Assembly (NCBI GenBank): GCA_902581925.1
Contig: CACHQB010000002.1
Coordinates: 62,001 to 126,000, forward strand
Length of the DNA stretch: 64,000 nucleotides
Direction of reading: 5' to 3'
Source: an uncultured Pelagibacteraceae bacterium
Lineage (GTDB): Bacteria > Pseudomonadota > Alphaproteobacteria > Pelagibacterales > Pelagibacteraceae
Below, in pieces: positions 38,058 through 47,001 of the stretch. The notes under the pieces were generated by a model. It was not told the DNA's origin. It ran no database searches and was given only the letters and a program-made list of their open reading frames with translations. A program made the position numbers and the translations under genes. How positions within the stretch are numbered: position 1 is the stretch's first letter; each line of letters opens with the position of its first letter.

Positions 38058-40163
38058 ATGAGCGGAACAGTCGAAACAATACTATTATACACAATCGGAG
38101 CTGGTTTATTATCTATCGTTTATGGATTTTTAACTGGTAAAAATATTCTTAATTCAAGCGCAGGAAATGCAAAAATGCAAGATATTGCATCTGCAATTCA
38201 AATTGGTGCAAAAGCATACTTAGCGAGACAATATAAAACTATTGCTATTGTTGGTGCTGTAGTTTTAGTAATTGTAAGTATTGCATTTAGTCCTCTAGTT
38301 GGTCTTGGTTATTTAATAGGTGCTGCTCTATCAGGTATTGCAGGATATGTAGGAATGTTAGTTTCTGTAGAAGCAAACGTAAGAACCGCAGAAGCTTCTA
38401 GAAAAGGCTTAGCTCAAGGTCTTTCTGTTGCATTTAAATCTGGTGCTGTTACAGGAATGCTAGTTGCTGGTTTAGCATTATTATCCATTGCTGTTTATTA
38501 TTATATTTTATTAAAATCTAACGTGGATGAAAGAGAAATTGTTAATGCTTTAGTTGCATTAGGTTTTGGTGCATCATTAATTTCAATTTTTGCAAGATTA
38601 GGTGGTGGAATTTTCACAAAAGGTGCCGATGTGGGTGCTGATTTAGTTGGAAAAGTTGAGGCAGGAATTCCTGAAGATGATCCAAGAAACCCAGCTGTAA
38701 TCGCTGATAATGTTGGTGATAACGTAGGAGACTGTGCCGGGATGGCTGCTGATTTATTTGAAACTTATGCTGTTACAATTGTTGCAACAATGGTTTTATC
38801 TTCAATTTTCTTTATTGGAGATTTAAATATGATGATTTATCCTTTAACAATTGGTGCAGCTTGTTTATTAACATCTATAATTGGAACTTTTTTTGTTAAA
38901 CTTGGAAAAAACAAAAATGTAATGAATGCTTTATATAAAGGATTCATTGTTTCTGCAGTAGCATCTTTAGCTATTTTATGGCCTGTTACAGATCATGTAA
39001 TTGGATTTACTAATGAATACACAGTTAATAATAAATCTTTTAATGGAATGGATTTGTACTATTGTGGTGTTATAGGTCTTGTTATTACTGGATTATTAAT
39101 TTGGATTACTGAATACTACACGGGTACAAGTTATAGACCAGTTAAATCTGTTGCTTTATCATCTACAACGGGTCATGGTACAAATGTTATTCAAGGTTTA
39201 GCTGTTTCAATGGAAGCAACTGCTATTCCTGCGTTGATAATTGTTGCTGGTATTCTTATTACAAATTCAATTGCAGGGCTTTTTGGTATAGCTATTGCTG
39301 TTACCACTATGCTAGCATTAGCAGGTATGGTTGTTGCATTAGATGCATACGGACCAGTTACTGACAATGCTGGTGGTATTGCTGAAATGTCTAATTTAGA
39401 TAAAAAAGTTAGAAAAACTACAGATGCTTTAGATGCTGTAGGTAATACTACTAAAGCTGTTACAAAAGGTTATGCTATCGGTTCAGCTGGTTTAGGGGCA
39501 TTAGTTTTATTTGCGGCTTATACAGAAGACATAAAACATTTCTCTAAAGAAGCAGGATCTGCATTAGAAGGGATTGTTGTTACTTTTGACTTATCAAACC
39601 CTTATGTAGTTGTTGGATTGTTAATTGGAGGAATGTTGCCATATCTTTTTGGTTCGATGGGAATGCAAGCCGTCGGAAGAGCAGGTGGTGCAGTTGTTGT
39701 AGAAGTTAGAAGACAATTTAAAAAATTCCCAGGTATAATGAAAAGAAAACAAAAACCTGATTATGCAAAATTAGTTGACTTATTAACTGTTGCAGCAATT
39801 AAGGAAATGATTATACCTTCGTTGTTACCAGTTTTATCTCCTGTAGTCTTATATTTTGTAATTCTCTCAATTGGTGGGCAAGTTGCAGCTCTGGCTGCTG
39901 TTGGCGCTATGTTACTTGGTGTAATTATCACTGGTTTGTTTGTTGCTGTATCAATGACGGCAGGTGGTGGAGCTTGGGATAATGCTAAAAAATATATTGA
40001 AGATGGCAATCATGGAGGCAAAGGTTCTGAGGCTCACAAAGCTGCTGTTACTGGAGATACTGTTGGCGATCCATATAAAGATACTGCAGGCCCCGCGGTT
40101 AATCCAATGATTAAAATTACTAATATTGTGGCTTTATTGTTATTAGCTGTTATCGCTGGCTAA
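38058..40163 (+). CDS. hppA: H+-translocating inorganic pyrophosphatase, K+-independent type
   Basis: A 701-residue membrane pyrophosphatase with about 16 transmembrane segments. The pyrophosphate-binding loop includes [20 protein letters not shown] and [15 protein letters not shown]; a second acidic site near the C-terminus includes [15 protein letters not shown]. The diagnostic segment [10 protein letters not shown] has Lys where K+-dependent enzymes have Ala, so it should be a K+-independent proton pump. It couples PPi hydrolysis to the proton gradient, saving energy in a slow-growing cell. The start is the ATG after AAGG; an upstream in-frame TTG is rejected. Confidence 0.96.
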   Translation: MSGTVETILLYTIGAGLLSIVYGFLTGKNILNSSAGNAKMQDIASAIQIGAKAYLARQYKTIAIVGAVVLVIVSIAFSPLVGLGYLIGAALSGIAGYVGMLVSVEANVRTAEASRKGLAQGLSVAFKSGAVTGMLVAGLALLSIAVYYYILLKSNVDEREIVNALVALGFGASLISIFARLGGGIFTKGADVGADLVGKVEAGIPEDDPRNPAVIADNVGDNVGDCAGMAADLFETYAVTIVATMVLSSIFFIGDLNMMIYPLTIGAACLLTSIIGTFFVKLGKNKNVMNALYKGFIVSAVASLAILWPVTDHVIGFTNEYTVNNKSFNGMDLYYCGVIGLVITGLLIWITEYYTGTSYRPVKSVALSSTTGHGTNVIQGLAVSMEATAIPALIIVAGILITNSIAGLFGIAIAVTTMLALAGMVVALDAYGPVTDNAGGIAEMSNLDKKVRKTTDALDAVGNTTKAVTKGYAIGSAGLGALVLFAAYTEDIKHFSKEAGSALEGIVVTFDLSNPYVVVGLLIGGMLPYLFGSMGMQAVGRAGGAVVVEVRRQFKKFPGIMKRKQKPDYAKLVDLLTVAAIKEMIIPSLLPVLSPVVLYFVILSIGGQVAALAAVGAMLLGVIITGLFVAVSMTAGGGAWDNAKKYIEDGNHGGKGSEAHKAAVTGDTVGDPYKDTAGPAVNPMIKITNIVALLLLAVIAG

Positions 40164-40635
40164 TTTTTTCTCGTTGCTTGGCCCTCTGACCAAGAGGGTC
40201 GGTAATTTTTTGTCTCATACTTGACATAAAATCATAAATAAATGAATTTTTTTTAAATTCATTATTAGTTGTTGATTTTGATATATCAATTTTATGCATA
40301 TCATCTTTGTTATAAAATTCTTTTTTTTTTAATAATCCAAAAGCATCGATTTCTAAGACCAAAACATTATTTTCTATAATTTTCATTCTGCCTAAATTCT
40401 TTAATTTTGATTGTGTTTGTTTTCTTTCAATATATATCCATAAATCGTTATTAAATTTACTTTTAGTCGAGGGATTTCCTAATACTTTGACAATGTCATT
40501 TTTATTACTTTCATTGACATTTAAAGATTTTTGTTTTTTTTCTAAATAAGGCACACCGTGATGTTTAACCACAGGTTTAGTAGAACAATTTGAAACTATT
40601 AATGAAATCAAAATTATATATAATATTTTGTGCAT
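40150..40635 (-). CDS. bamE: BamE/SmpA/OmlA-type outer-membrane lipoprotein
   Basis: A 161-residue lipoprotein with a signal peptide and lipobox ending LIVSNC (lipidated C17). The SmpA/OmlA domain is recognised from [21 protein letters not shown] and WIYIERK. BamE is an accessory part of the beta-barrel assembly machine. The gene overlaps the end of hppA by 14 bp, and its 3' codons contain the hppA terminator hairpin. Its ATG and the ATG of the divergent chaperone gene share one CATG. An in-frame ATG 7 codons upstream would weaken the signal peptide. Confidence 0.87.
   Translation of the reverse strand: MHKILYIILISLIVSNCSTKPVVKHHGVPYLEKKQKSLNVNESNKNDIVKVLGNPSTKSKFNNDLWIYIERKQTQSKLKNLGRMKIIENNVLVLEIDAFGLLKKKEFYNKDDMHKIDISKSTTNNEFKKNSFIYDFMSSMRQKITDPLGQRAKQREKISQR
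40179..40211 (+). terminator. Intrinsic terminator of hppA inside the bamE coding end
   Basis: A stem built on CCCTCT/AGAGGG, extended by G-C and G-U pairs to about 8 bp, has the loop GACCA and is followed after a few bases by TTTTTT. It starts 16 bp after the hppA stop. The same bases encode the C-terminal part of BamE (around TDPLGQRA) on the opposite strand. Confidence 0.7.
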
Positions 40636-41101
40636 GAATAAAAAATATATATACATTTATAACAATTTAATTAATTACACTAGAAATAAAGATTTATACA
40701 AAAATCTTAATAGAGATGATAACTTTTCCGATAGGTTAACTCTTTTTTTACTTCATTTCTCTTTTTTTTTAAAAAACTTTAAAAACAAGGAAAATAAGAA
40801 AATTTTACAAGAAATCTATGATTTTAATTTTCGACAACTAGAATTGAGTATAAGAGAGATTGGTTACGGTGATCAATCTATTAATAAAAAAATGAAAGAT
40901 TATATTAATTTATTTCATTCTATGGTTTCTGAAATTCATTTTTGGGATAATTTAAGTAAATCTGAAAAATTAAAAAAATTTTCATTGTTTTTAGTGGATT
41001 TTGATAATTTAGAGGATTTACTTGATTATTTTGAGGAATTTAACTCAAATTTGTCAAAAAAAACTTTGAATTATTATTTAAAAAGTGTAAGTAACCCGTA
41101 A
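40634..41101 (+). CDS. Ubiquinol-cytochrome c chaperone family protein (CBP3-like)
   Basis: A 155-residue protein matching the CBP3/ubiquinol-cytochrome c chaperone family: [34 protein letters not shown] and [12 protein letters not shown] correspond to the LLH...D..LREMGVGD...K core. In mitochondria and alphaproteobacteria these proteins aid cytochrome b / bc1 assembly. The position next to bamE and upstream of rpmF-plsX is conserved in alphaproteobacteria. A small DUF177 (YceD) gene commonly found next is missing here. Confidence 0.82.
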   Translation: MNKKYIYIYNNLINYTRNKDLYKNLNRDDNFSDRLTLFLLHFSFFLKNFKNKENKKILQEIYDFNFRQLELSIREIGYGDQSINKKMKDYINLFHSMVSEIHFWDNLSKSEKLKKFSLFLVDFDNLEDLLDYFEEFNSNLSKKTLNYYLKSVSNP

Positions 41102-41103
41102 TT

Positions 41104-41286
41104 ATGGCAGTACCAAAAAGAAAACAAACCCCTTCCAGAACTGGAATGAGACGAGCTCAGACTATGAAATATTCAACTAAAAATGTAGTTGAAGATAAAA
41201 AAACCGGCGAATATAGGCTTTCTCATCATTTAGACCTCAAAACTGGCATGTATAAGGGAAGACAAGTTTTAGACCCAAAAGAATAG
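41104..41286 (+). CDS. rpmF: 50S ribosomal protein L32
   Basis: A 60-residue protein starting [19 protein letters not shown], diagnostic for L32, and containing [16 protein letters not shown]. The Cys pairs of zinc-binding L32 versions are absent, so this is a C-minus form. It starts 2 bp after the chaperone gene and precedes plsX, the usual rpmF-plsX arrangement. Confidence 0.96.
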   Translation: MAVPKRKQTPSRTGMRRAQTMKYSTKNVVEDKKTGEYRLSHHLDLKTGMYKGRQVLDPKE

Positions 41287-41305
41287 TATATAATAATCAA
41301 TTATA

Positions 41306-42307
41306 ATGTCAGATTTGATAAAAATTGCAGTCGATGCAATGGGTGGTGATGGATCACCAAAAAAAATAATTGATGGAATCATTTTAAATCATTCTTCAAA
41401 TAAAAATAATTTTTATAAAATTTTTGGAGATAAAAAAAAAATTGATCCATTTATTCATGGAAAAATTTCTAAAGAATTTTTTGAAATAATTCATACAGAA
41501 AATAAAATCGAGAGTACTGATAGCCCATTAGAAGGTGCTAAAAGAGGTAAAGATACTAGTATGTGGTTAGCGATTCAAAGCGTTAAAGATAAAGAAACAG
41601 ATATTGTTATATCTGCTGGTAACACAGGCGCATTATTAGTTGTTTCAAAATTAAATTTAAAAATGATTGAGAATATCGATAAACCTGCATTGTCTGCTTT
41701 ATGGCCAAATAAAAAAGGTATGAGTGTTGTTTTAGATTTAGGTGCCAATATAGAATGTAGTTCTAAAAATTTATTAGATTTTTCAATTATGGGAGCTTCT
41801 TTATATACCTCTCTTTATCCTGATGATAAGCCAAACGTAGCGTTATTAAATATTGGTTCAGAGGAATTAAAAGGTAATGAAATTATTAAAGAAACATATC
41901 AATTATTAAATGAAAAAAAATCAAATAATTATAATTTTGCAGGATATATTGAAGGAAATCATCTTATGGATGGTCACGTTAATGTAATTATTTCTGACGG
42001 TTTTACAGGCAACGTTGCATTAAAAACAGCTGAAGGAACTGCAAATTTTATTACAAGTGAATTAAAGAATGCGATGACTGGTTCTCTAATAGGTAAAATT
42101 TCGTCTTTATTGAATATTTCTAATTTAAAAAAATTTAAAAAAAGATTAGATCCTAGGTTATACAATGGAGCTATATTTATAGGTCTAGACTCTCCAGTTG
42201 TTAAAAGCCATGGTGGTACCGATTTTATTGGTTTTTCTAATTCTTTAGATGTTTGTCATAGAATTGTAAAAGGTAATTTGATAGAAAAGATTAAGCAAAA
42301 TATTTAA
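41306..42307 (+). CDS. plsX: Phosphate acyltransferase PlsX
   Basis: A 333-residue enzyme forming acyl-phosphate from acyl-ACP, the donor used by PlsY. Motifs are IAVDAMGGDGSPKKIIDG at the start, ISAGNTGALL near residue 107, LDLGANIEC near 145 and VISDGFTGNVALKTAEG near 230. A TATAAT lies 11 nt before the ATG. In many alphaproteobacteria fabH follows; here ihfA follows after 1 bp. Confidence 0.96.
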   Translation: MSDLIKIAVDAMGGDGSPKKIIDGIILNHSSNKNNFYKIFGDKKKIDPFIHGKISKEFFEIIHTENKIESTDSPLEGAKRGKDTSMWLAIQSVKDKETDIVISAGNTGALLVVSKLNLKMIENIDKPALSALWPNKKGMSVVLDLGANIECSSKNLLDFSIMGASLYTSLYPDDKPNVALLNIGSEELKGNEIIKETYQLLNEKKSNNYNFAGYIEGNHLMDGHVNVIISDGFTGNVALKTAEGTANFITSELKNAMTGSLIGKISSLLNISNLKKFKKRLDPRLYNGAIFIGLDSPVVKSHGGTDFIGFSNSLDVCHRIVKGNLIEKIKQNI

Positions 42308-42308
42308 T

Positions 42309-42608
42309 ATGAGAATTAATTTAACTAAAAAAGACTTAGTTAATTTGGTTTATATGCAGCTTGGTTTTTCTAAACAGATATCAGAAAATTTAATTGAGGA
42401 TTTTTTAGCGACTATCGTATTAAACATTAAAAATGAAAAAAAATTAAAATTATCAAAATTTGGCACTTTTTCCGTAAGACAAAAAAAATCTAGAATCGGA
42501 AGAAATCCAAAAACCAATGAATCAAAAGTAATATCAAGCAGGAATGTAGTATTATTTAAACCATCAAAGGAATTTAAAGAATTTGTTAATTTAAAAGATA
42601 ATGGATAA
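42309..42608 (+). CDS. ihfA: Integration host factor alpha subunit (HU/IHF family)
   Basis: A 99-residue DNA-bending protein. The core KLSKFGTFSVRQKKSRIGRNP with the Pro-containing beta arm (RNPKTNESKVI) and FKPSKEFKEFVN is typical. The plsX-ihfA-merR order favours IhfA over plain HU. It overlaps the MerR gene by 8 bp. Confidence 0.9.
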   Translation: MRINLTKKDLVNLVYMQLGFSKQISENLIEDFLATIVLNIKNEKKLKLSKFGTFSVRQKKSRIGRNPKTNESKVISSRNVVLFKPSKEFKEFVNLKDNG

Positions 42609-42984
42609 ATCAGACAGTGCTTATAAAACAATTGGTGAAGTTGCTAAAATATTAAATTTTAAATCAAATGATAAAGGAGTTTTACCTACACATGTTATTA
42701 GATTTTGGGAAACTCAATTTAAACAAATAAAACCAAAGATATTAAATTCTAATAGAAGATATTATGACGAGAAAACAATAAATATTCTTAAAAAGGTTAA
42801 ATTTTTACTTAAAGATAAAGGTATGACAATAAATGGTGTAAAAAAAATATTAAATAATGAAGATTCTTTAAAGCTTGACGAAATTGCAGATAAATCTATA
42901 AGAACTGAAAATTTAAGAAATAAGTTATTAAAAATTTCTAATAAATTAAAAGAATTAAAAAATGGCAAAAAAAACACATATTAA
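42601..42984 (+). CDS. MerR-family transcriptional regulator
   Basis: A 127-residue protein with an N-terminal winged helix: AYKTIGEVAKIL, then VIRFWETQFKQIKP and SNRRYYDEKTINILKKVKFLL, then KGMTINGVKKIL. A short coiled-coil tail follows and there is no obvious effector domain. This is the MerR relative found next to ihfA in alphaproteobacteria; its target is unknown. The last 23 bp overlap rpmG. Confidence 0.87.
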   Translation: MDKSDSAYKTIGEVAKILNFKSNDKGVLPTHVIRFWETQFKQIKPKILNSNRRYYDEKTINILKKVKFLLKDKGMTINGVKKILNNEDSLKLDEIADKSIRTENLRNKLLKISNKLKELKNGKKNTY

Positions 42985-43153
42985 AGTAAGAATGGTTCCA
43001 GAGGCTAAACCTGATAGTCCTTACTTTTATTATGTAAAAAAACCAGCTGGAGGAGAGAAAGCTAAAGTTAAACTTTCAGCTAAAAAATATAATCCTGATA
43101 CAAGAAAACATGAAATGTTTGTGGAGAAAAAGCTTCCACCACACAGTAAGTAA
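42962..43153 (+). CDS. rpmG: 50S ribosomal protein L33
   Basis: A 63-residue protein with MAKKTHIKVRMVPEA, a YFYYVKKP strand, KYNPDTRKHEMFVEKKLPPHSK. These match bacterial L33 (KYDPVVRKH core). It lacks the Cys pairs, a C-minus form like L32 in this window. Its start lies within merR, and its stop abuts the convergent chorismate mutase stop. Confidence 0.93.
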   Translation: MAKKTHIKVRMVPEAKPDSPYFYYVKKPAGGEKAKVKLSAKKYNPDTRKHEMFVEKKLPPHSK

Positions 43154-43444
43154 TTATTTCTTTTTAAAGTTTCTCTTTTCGTAATCTATGTAAGACAAAA
43201 TCATATTTTTCCATATACGATTAGTAATTTTAGGATCAATCCCTAGTTTTTTAGATTTAGAGTGAATTTTTTTAAGTATAAAATGTATACGTTTTTTATC
43301 TACTATTTCTTTTTTAAATTCTTTAAGTTTTAAAACTTCTTTTACAAGATTTGTTCTATATTTAAACAATGATAACAACTTATTATCTAATTTATCTAAT
43401 TTAGCTCTTATTATTTCTAATTTTTTTTTGTTTTCAGGCGACAT
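43154..43444 (-). CDS. Chorismate mutase, AroQ type
   Basis: A 96-residue all-helical protein with IIRAKLDKLDNKLLSLFKYR, the lysine in LKLKEFK, and the basic C-terminal helix. This matches the AroQ dimer that turns chorismate into prephenate for Phe/Tyr synthesis. It is a stand-alone domain, not fused to prephenate dehydratase. It is divergent from ctaA with a 43-bp gap. Confidence 0.82.
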   Translation of the reverse strand: MSPENKKKLEIIRAKLDKLDNKLLSLFKYRTNLVKEVLKLKEFKKEIVDKKRIHFILKKIHSKSKKLGIDPKITNRIWKNMILSYIDYEKRNFKKK

Positions 43445-43487
43445 TTAATTTATTGGTTTAATTAATAATTATTATATTTATTAATTC

Positions 43488-44510
43488 ATGTACAGTCAGA
43501 ATTATTCTTTAAATTCTCAATTAAAAATATGGATGATCACTTTATTAGTGATGATTGTACTTATTATACTAGTAGGGGGCCTGACCAGATTAACCGACTC
43601 TGGACTTTCAATTACCACTTGGGAACTATTTGTTGGCACATTACCTCCTTTAACTAGTGATAAATGGATAGAATATTTTGATCTCTATAAAACAATACCT
43701 GAATTTAAAGAGCAAAATTTCAATATGACTTTAAACGAATTTAAAATAATTTTTTGGTGGGAATGGGCACATCGTCAATTAGGAAGATTAATTGGTCTAA
43801 CTGTTCTTTTACCAATGATTTATTTTACAATTAAAAATGGATTTTGGATTTTAAGAGAATACTTAATTATTTTCTTCTTGGTGTGTATTCAAGGATTTAT
43901 TGGATGGTACATGGTATCAAGTGGATTAATTGATAGAGTTGATGTTAGTCATTATAGATTATCATTACATTTAGTTACAGCTTTTATAATTTTATCTGTA
44001 GTTTTTTGGAAATATTTAAATCTTACTGATATTAAAATAAATCAAATTAATATTAAATTTAACTCAATAAAATTGTTTCTATTATTATTATTTTTACAAT
44101 TAATAATTGGAGCATTTGTTTCTGGGATGGATGCAGGAAAAATTTATAATACTTGGCCTTTAATGGGTTCTTCATATTTTCCTGATGATAGTGTGATCAC
44201 TGATTTTTTTAATCTCACAGTCTTTGATGATCAATCTCTTGTTCAATTTATTCATAGAAATTTAGCATATTTAATTGTCATTTTATATTTTTACATACTT
44301 TATTTAGTTTTAAAAAATGGAAATATAAATTTAAAAACTCCAATTTTCATTATTGGAATTTCTTTATTGTTTCAAATTTTTTTGGGAGTTCTTACAATTT
44401 TATCTGGAGTAAAAATGCTTTATGCATCTCTACACCAGATAAATTCTATTTTAATAATACTTTCAACTTTGTATTTTTTTTATATTGTAAAATATAAAAA
44501 ACCTAATTAA
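43488..44510 (+). CDS. ctaA: Heme A synthase
   Basis: A 340-residue membrane protein with about eight transmembrane helices. It converts heme O to heme A for aa3-type cytochrome oxidase. Heme-ligand histidine motifs are FWWEWAHRQLGRLIG and, later, QFIHRNLAYL and LHQINSILI; the N-terminal GGLTRLTDSGLSITTWE is diagnostic of the alphaproteobacterial/mitochondrial Cox15 type. TATATT 9 nt before the ATG may be its -10. Confidence 0.95.
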   Translation: MYSQNYSLNSQLKIWMITLLVMIVLIILVGGLTRLTDSGLSITTWELFVGTLPPLTSDKWIEYFDLYKTIPEFKEQNFNMTLNEFKIIFWWEWAHRQLGRLIGLTVLLPMIYFTIKNGFWILREYLIIFFLVCIQGFIGWYMVSSGLIDRVDVSHYRLSLHLVTAFIILSVVFWKYLNLTDIKINQINIKFNSIKLFLLLLFLQLIIGAFVSGMDAGKIYNTWPLMGSSYFPDDSVITDFFNLTVFDDQSLVQFIHRNLAYLIVILYFYILYLVLKNGNINLKTPIFIIGISLLFQIFLGVLTILSGVKMLYASLHQINSILIILSTLYFFYIVKYKKPN

Positions 44511-44542
44511 TAGTTCCTATTTTTGGACATTAAAACCTCAAA

Positions 44543-45871
44543 TTAGCTAACAGCTTTTAAATTACCCTTTGAAGATTTATTTAATGCTTGATCTAGATCC
44601 TCAATAATATCATCAATGTGTTCAATACCGATACAGAGTCTTACATAGCTTTGAGTAACACCTGATGCAGCTAGTTCTTTCTCATTTAATTGACTATGAG
44701 TTGTACTTGCTGGATGAATTGCTAAACTTCTAGCATCACCAATATTAGCAACGTGATAGAACATTTTTAAAGACTCTATAAATTTTTTCCCAGCCTCAAT
44801 TCCACCTTTAAGTTCAATACCAATCATTGGTCCATTTCCACCTTTAAGATATTTTTTTGCTCTATCAGCAATAGGTTTATCGTGTTCAGTAGAATAAATA
44901 ACTTTTGTTACTTCTTTATGTTTTTTTAGGAAATCAACTACATACTCAGCATTAGCGCAATGTTGTCTCATTCTTAAAGCAACTGTTTCAAGTCCTTGAA
45001 TTATTGCAAAAGCATTATCTGGAGCTAGAGCTGATCCTAAGTCTCTTAATAAACAGACTCTTGCTCTAACTGCAAATGGTACATTTGCACCAGTTAGTTC
45101 TGGCACAGCCTTTCCCCAAATTACACCACCATAACTATTATCAGGTTCATTAAATAAAGGTTGTCTTTTGGGATCTGCGGTCCAATCAAAGTTACCACTA
45201 TCAACTATACTTCCTGCAACTGCTGTACCGTGTCCACCTATATATTTTGTTAGTGAGTGAATTACTACTGCAGCTCCATGTTCAATTGGTCTGCATATTA
45301 CTGGTGCAGCGGTGTTATCCATTATTAGTGGAATGTTATATTTTCTTCCAATGTCAGAAACTTCCTTTATTGGAAACACCCTTAAATATGGATTTGGTAA
45401 GGTTTCACCGTAAAAAGCTCTAGTTTTATCATCTATTAACTTTTCAAAATTTTCAGGATTACTTGGATCTGCATATCTTATCTCTATCCCAAGTTTGCTA
45501 AGTGTATGTGTGAATAAAGATACTGTACCACCATAAAGATCAGTTGAGCTTACTATATTTTCACCTGCTTGAGCTACATTTAATACAGCAAATGTTGAAG
45601 CAGTTTGACCTGAGGATACAGTTACACATGATAGACCTCCTTCAAGAGCGGCAACTCTTTTTTCCAGGACATCATTTGTAGGGTTCATTATACGAGTATA
45701 GATGTTACCAAATTCTTTAAGTGCAAAAAGGTTAGCAGCGTGCTCTGTGTTGTTAAATTGGTATGATGTTGTTCTATAAATTGGAACAGCTACAGCGTTT
45801 GTTGCTGGATCACTCCTATAATCACCACCATGTATTGCAATAGTTTCAGGGTTATTTCTTTTTTTAGTCAT
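44543..45871 (-). CDS. metY: O-acetylhomoserine sulfhydrylase (MetY)
   Basis: A 442-residue PLP enzyme of the Cys/Met-metabolism family. It has PIYRTTSYQF, YTRIMNPTNDVLEKRVAALEGG, and the PLP lysine K209 in HSLTKYIGGHGT, plus the long insert typical of MetY versus MetB/MetC. It forms homocysteine from O-acylhomoserine and sulfide, or methionine with methanethiol. SAR11 is known to need reduced sulfur, which fits. Its leader holds two SAM-binding RNA motifs, so it should be shut down when SAM is plentiful. Confidence 0.95.
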   Translation of the reverse strand: MTKKRNNPETIAIHGGDYRSDPATNAVAVPIYRTTSYQFNNTEHAANLFALKEFGNIYTRIMNPTNDVLEKRVAALEGGLSCVTVSSGQTASTFAVLNVAQAGENIVSSTDLYGGTVSLFTHTLSKLGIEIRYADPSNPENFEKLIDDKTRAFYGETLPNPYLRVFPIKEVSDIGRKYNIPLIMDNTAAPVICRPIEHGAAVVIHSLTKYIGGHGTAVAGSIVDSGNFDWTADPKRQPLFNEPDNSYGGVIWGKAVPELTGANVPFAVRARVCLLRDLGSALAPDNAFAIIQGLETVALRMRQHCANAEYVVDFLKKHKEVTKVIYSTEHDKPIADRAKKYLKGGNGPMIGIELKGGIEAGKKFIESLKMFYHVANIGDARSLAIHPASTTHSQLNEKELAASGVTQSYVRLCIGIEHIDDIIEDLDQALNKSSKGNLKAVS

Positions 45872-45875
45872 TTTA

Positions 45876-45937
45876 CTCCTTTTTTAGTGCTTTAACATTA
45901 TGTTAGGCGCACAATACAGTTCAAATGCCTACCGATT
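45876..45937 (-). promoter_or_regulatory. SAM-V riboswitch controlling metY translation
   Basis: Read on the minus strand, TAGGC and GCCTA form P1 around an 18-nt loop with ATTTGAACTGTATTGTGC. The loop's GTGC pairs with a downstream GCAC (pseudoknot), followed by CTAAAAAAGGAG, which contains the Shine-Dalgarno just before the ATG. A small TAACA/TGTTA hairpin lies between. The order and sequence match the SAM-V class described from Pelagibacter, where SAM binding hides the ribosome site. Confidence 0.85.
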
Positions 45938-45955
45938 TTAAATAATTTTGTGAAA

Positions 45956-46004
45956 TTTCCTTTTTAGCAGTTATAAGCCCGCAATAGGATCAAATCGGCT
46001 ATTA
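45956..46004 (-). promoter_or_regulatory. SAM-II-type riboswitch upstream of the SAM-V element
   Basis: On the minus strand AGCC/GGCT forms the first stem around GATTTGATCCTATTGCG. The loop TCCT can pair with AGGA in CTGCTAAAAAGGA downstream, the H-type pseudoknot of SAM-II. The loop (GATTTGATCCTATTGC) and tail (GCTAAAAAGG) resemble the metX SAM-II consensus. It lies about 20 nt upstream of the SAM-V aptamer, forming a tandem. Confidence 0.72.
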
Positions 46005-46016
46005 ACTTTTAGCAGA

Positions 46017-46025
46017 ATAGTACCA
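46017..46025 (-). promoter_or_regulatory. Extended -10 box for the metY leader
   Basis: On the minus strand TGGTACTAT (TG-N-TACTAT) lies about 12 nt before the SAM-II aptamer. The transcript would begin just ahead of the aptamer, consistent with a riboswitch leader of about 140 nt. Confidence 0.45.
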
Positions 46026-46046
46026 TTTTGCAAGGTAAATATAAAA

Positions 46047-46074
46047 TTGACTTTGAATTATTTAATAGTATTAA
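46047..46074 (+). promoter_or_regulatory. Probable rplM promoter
   Basis: TTGACT and TATTAA with a 16-bp spacer. The predicted start would fall within a few bases of the rplM ATG, so the leader would be very short. No Shine-Dalgarno is visible. Confidence 0.35.
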
Positions 46075-46084
46075 TCCACGCACA

Positions 46085-46543
46085 ATGACTAAATTTGTAA
46101 AAAAAGATCAGGTAACGTCATCTTGGTATGAAATTGATGCTAAAAATGCTGTTGTAGGTAGATTGGCAACAGTTGTGTCCAATATCATAAGAGGAAAAAA
46201 TAAAACTACATATACACCTCATATGGATGATGGTGATTTTGTTGTAGTTAAAAATATTGAAAAAGCAAAATTTACTGGAAAAAAATTTCAAGATAAAAAA
46301 TATTATCGACATACAGGCTATCCAGGTGGAATTAAAGTTACAACGCCAGAAAAACTTCATGAAAAAAAACCTGGAGAAACTTTAAAAATGGCTGTTAAAA
46401 GAATGTTACCAGGTGGTGTACTGGGCAGAAAACAATTAACAAAATTAAAAATATATGCAGGTAATGAGCATCCACATTCTGCACAAAATCCGACTGTAAT
46501 AGAGTTAGATAAATTAAATAGTAAAAATATAGCAAGAAACTAA
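46085..46543 (+). CDS. rplM: 50S ribosomal protein L13
   Basis: A 152-residue protein with WYEIDAKNAVVGRLATVVSNIIRGK, YYRHTGYPGGIK, MLPGGVLGRKQLTKLKIYAG and a final HPHSAQNP. These match L13 throughout. The ATG of MTKFVKKD is used; an in-frame TTG 19 codons upstream is rejected because it overlaps the promoter. rpsI follows after 1 bp, the standard pair. Confidence 0.97.
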   Translation: MTKFVKKDQVTSSWYEIDAKNAVVGRLATVVSNIIRGKNKTTYTPHMDDGDFVVVKNIEKAKFTGKKFQDKKYYRHTGYPGGIKVTTPEKLHEKKPGETLKMAVKRMLPGGVLGRKQLTKLKIYAGNEHPHSAQNPTVIELDKLNSKNIARN

Positions 46544-46544
46544 T

Positions 46545-46982
46545 ATGGAAAATACTCAATCAGCATCAAAATCTCCAAAAGTGAAATTAGATTTTAAAGA
46601 TAGTAAATACGCTACTGGTAGAAGAAAAACATCAATTGCAAAAGTTTGGTTAAAAAAAGGTTCTGGTAAAATTTATGTAAATGGTAAATTATTTAGTGAC
46701 TATTTTGCTGACGAAACTCATAAAATGCAAATTACAAGACCTTTTGAGATTATTAATCAGGCTACTGATTATGATGTAAGATGCAGTGTAAGAGGAGGAG
46801 GACCTACAGGCCAAGCAGGAGCTATGGTTCACGGTATTTCAAAAGCTTTAGTGTTATTTGACGAAAATCTAAAAGCGACCTTAAAAACAGAGAAACTTAC
46901 TACCAGAGACTCAAGAGCAGTTGAAAGAAAAAAACCTGGTAGAAGAAAAGCTAGAAGAAGCTTCCAATTCTCTAAAAGATAA
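46545..46982 (+). CDS. rpsI: 30S ribosomal protein S9
   Basis: A 145-residue protein with a ~17-residue N-terminal extension before the conserved YATGRRKTSIAKVWL. The RGGGPTGQAGAMVHGISKAL core and the C-terminal KKPGRRKARRSFQFSKR, whose basic tail reaches the P-site tRNA, are intact. It ends 33 bp before argC; there is a T-rich tract but no hairpin terminator. Confidence 0.97.
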   Translation: MENTQSASKSPKVKLDFKDSKYATGRRKTSIAKVWLKKGSGKIYVNGKLFSDYFADETHKMQITRPFEIINQATDYDVRCSVRGGGPTGQAGAMVHGISKALVLFDENLKATLKTEKLTTRDSRAVERKKPGRRKARRSFQFSKR

Positions 46983-47001
46983 TTTTTTTTTAATTTTTAA
47001 C

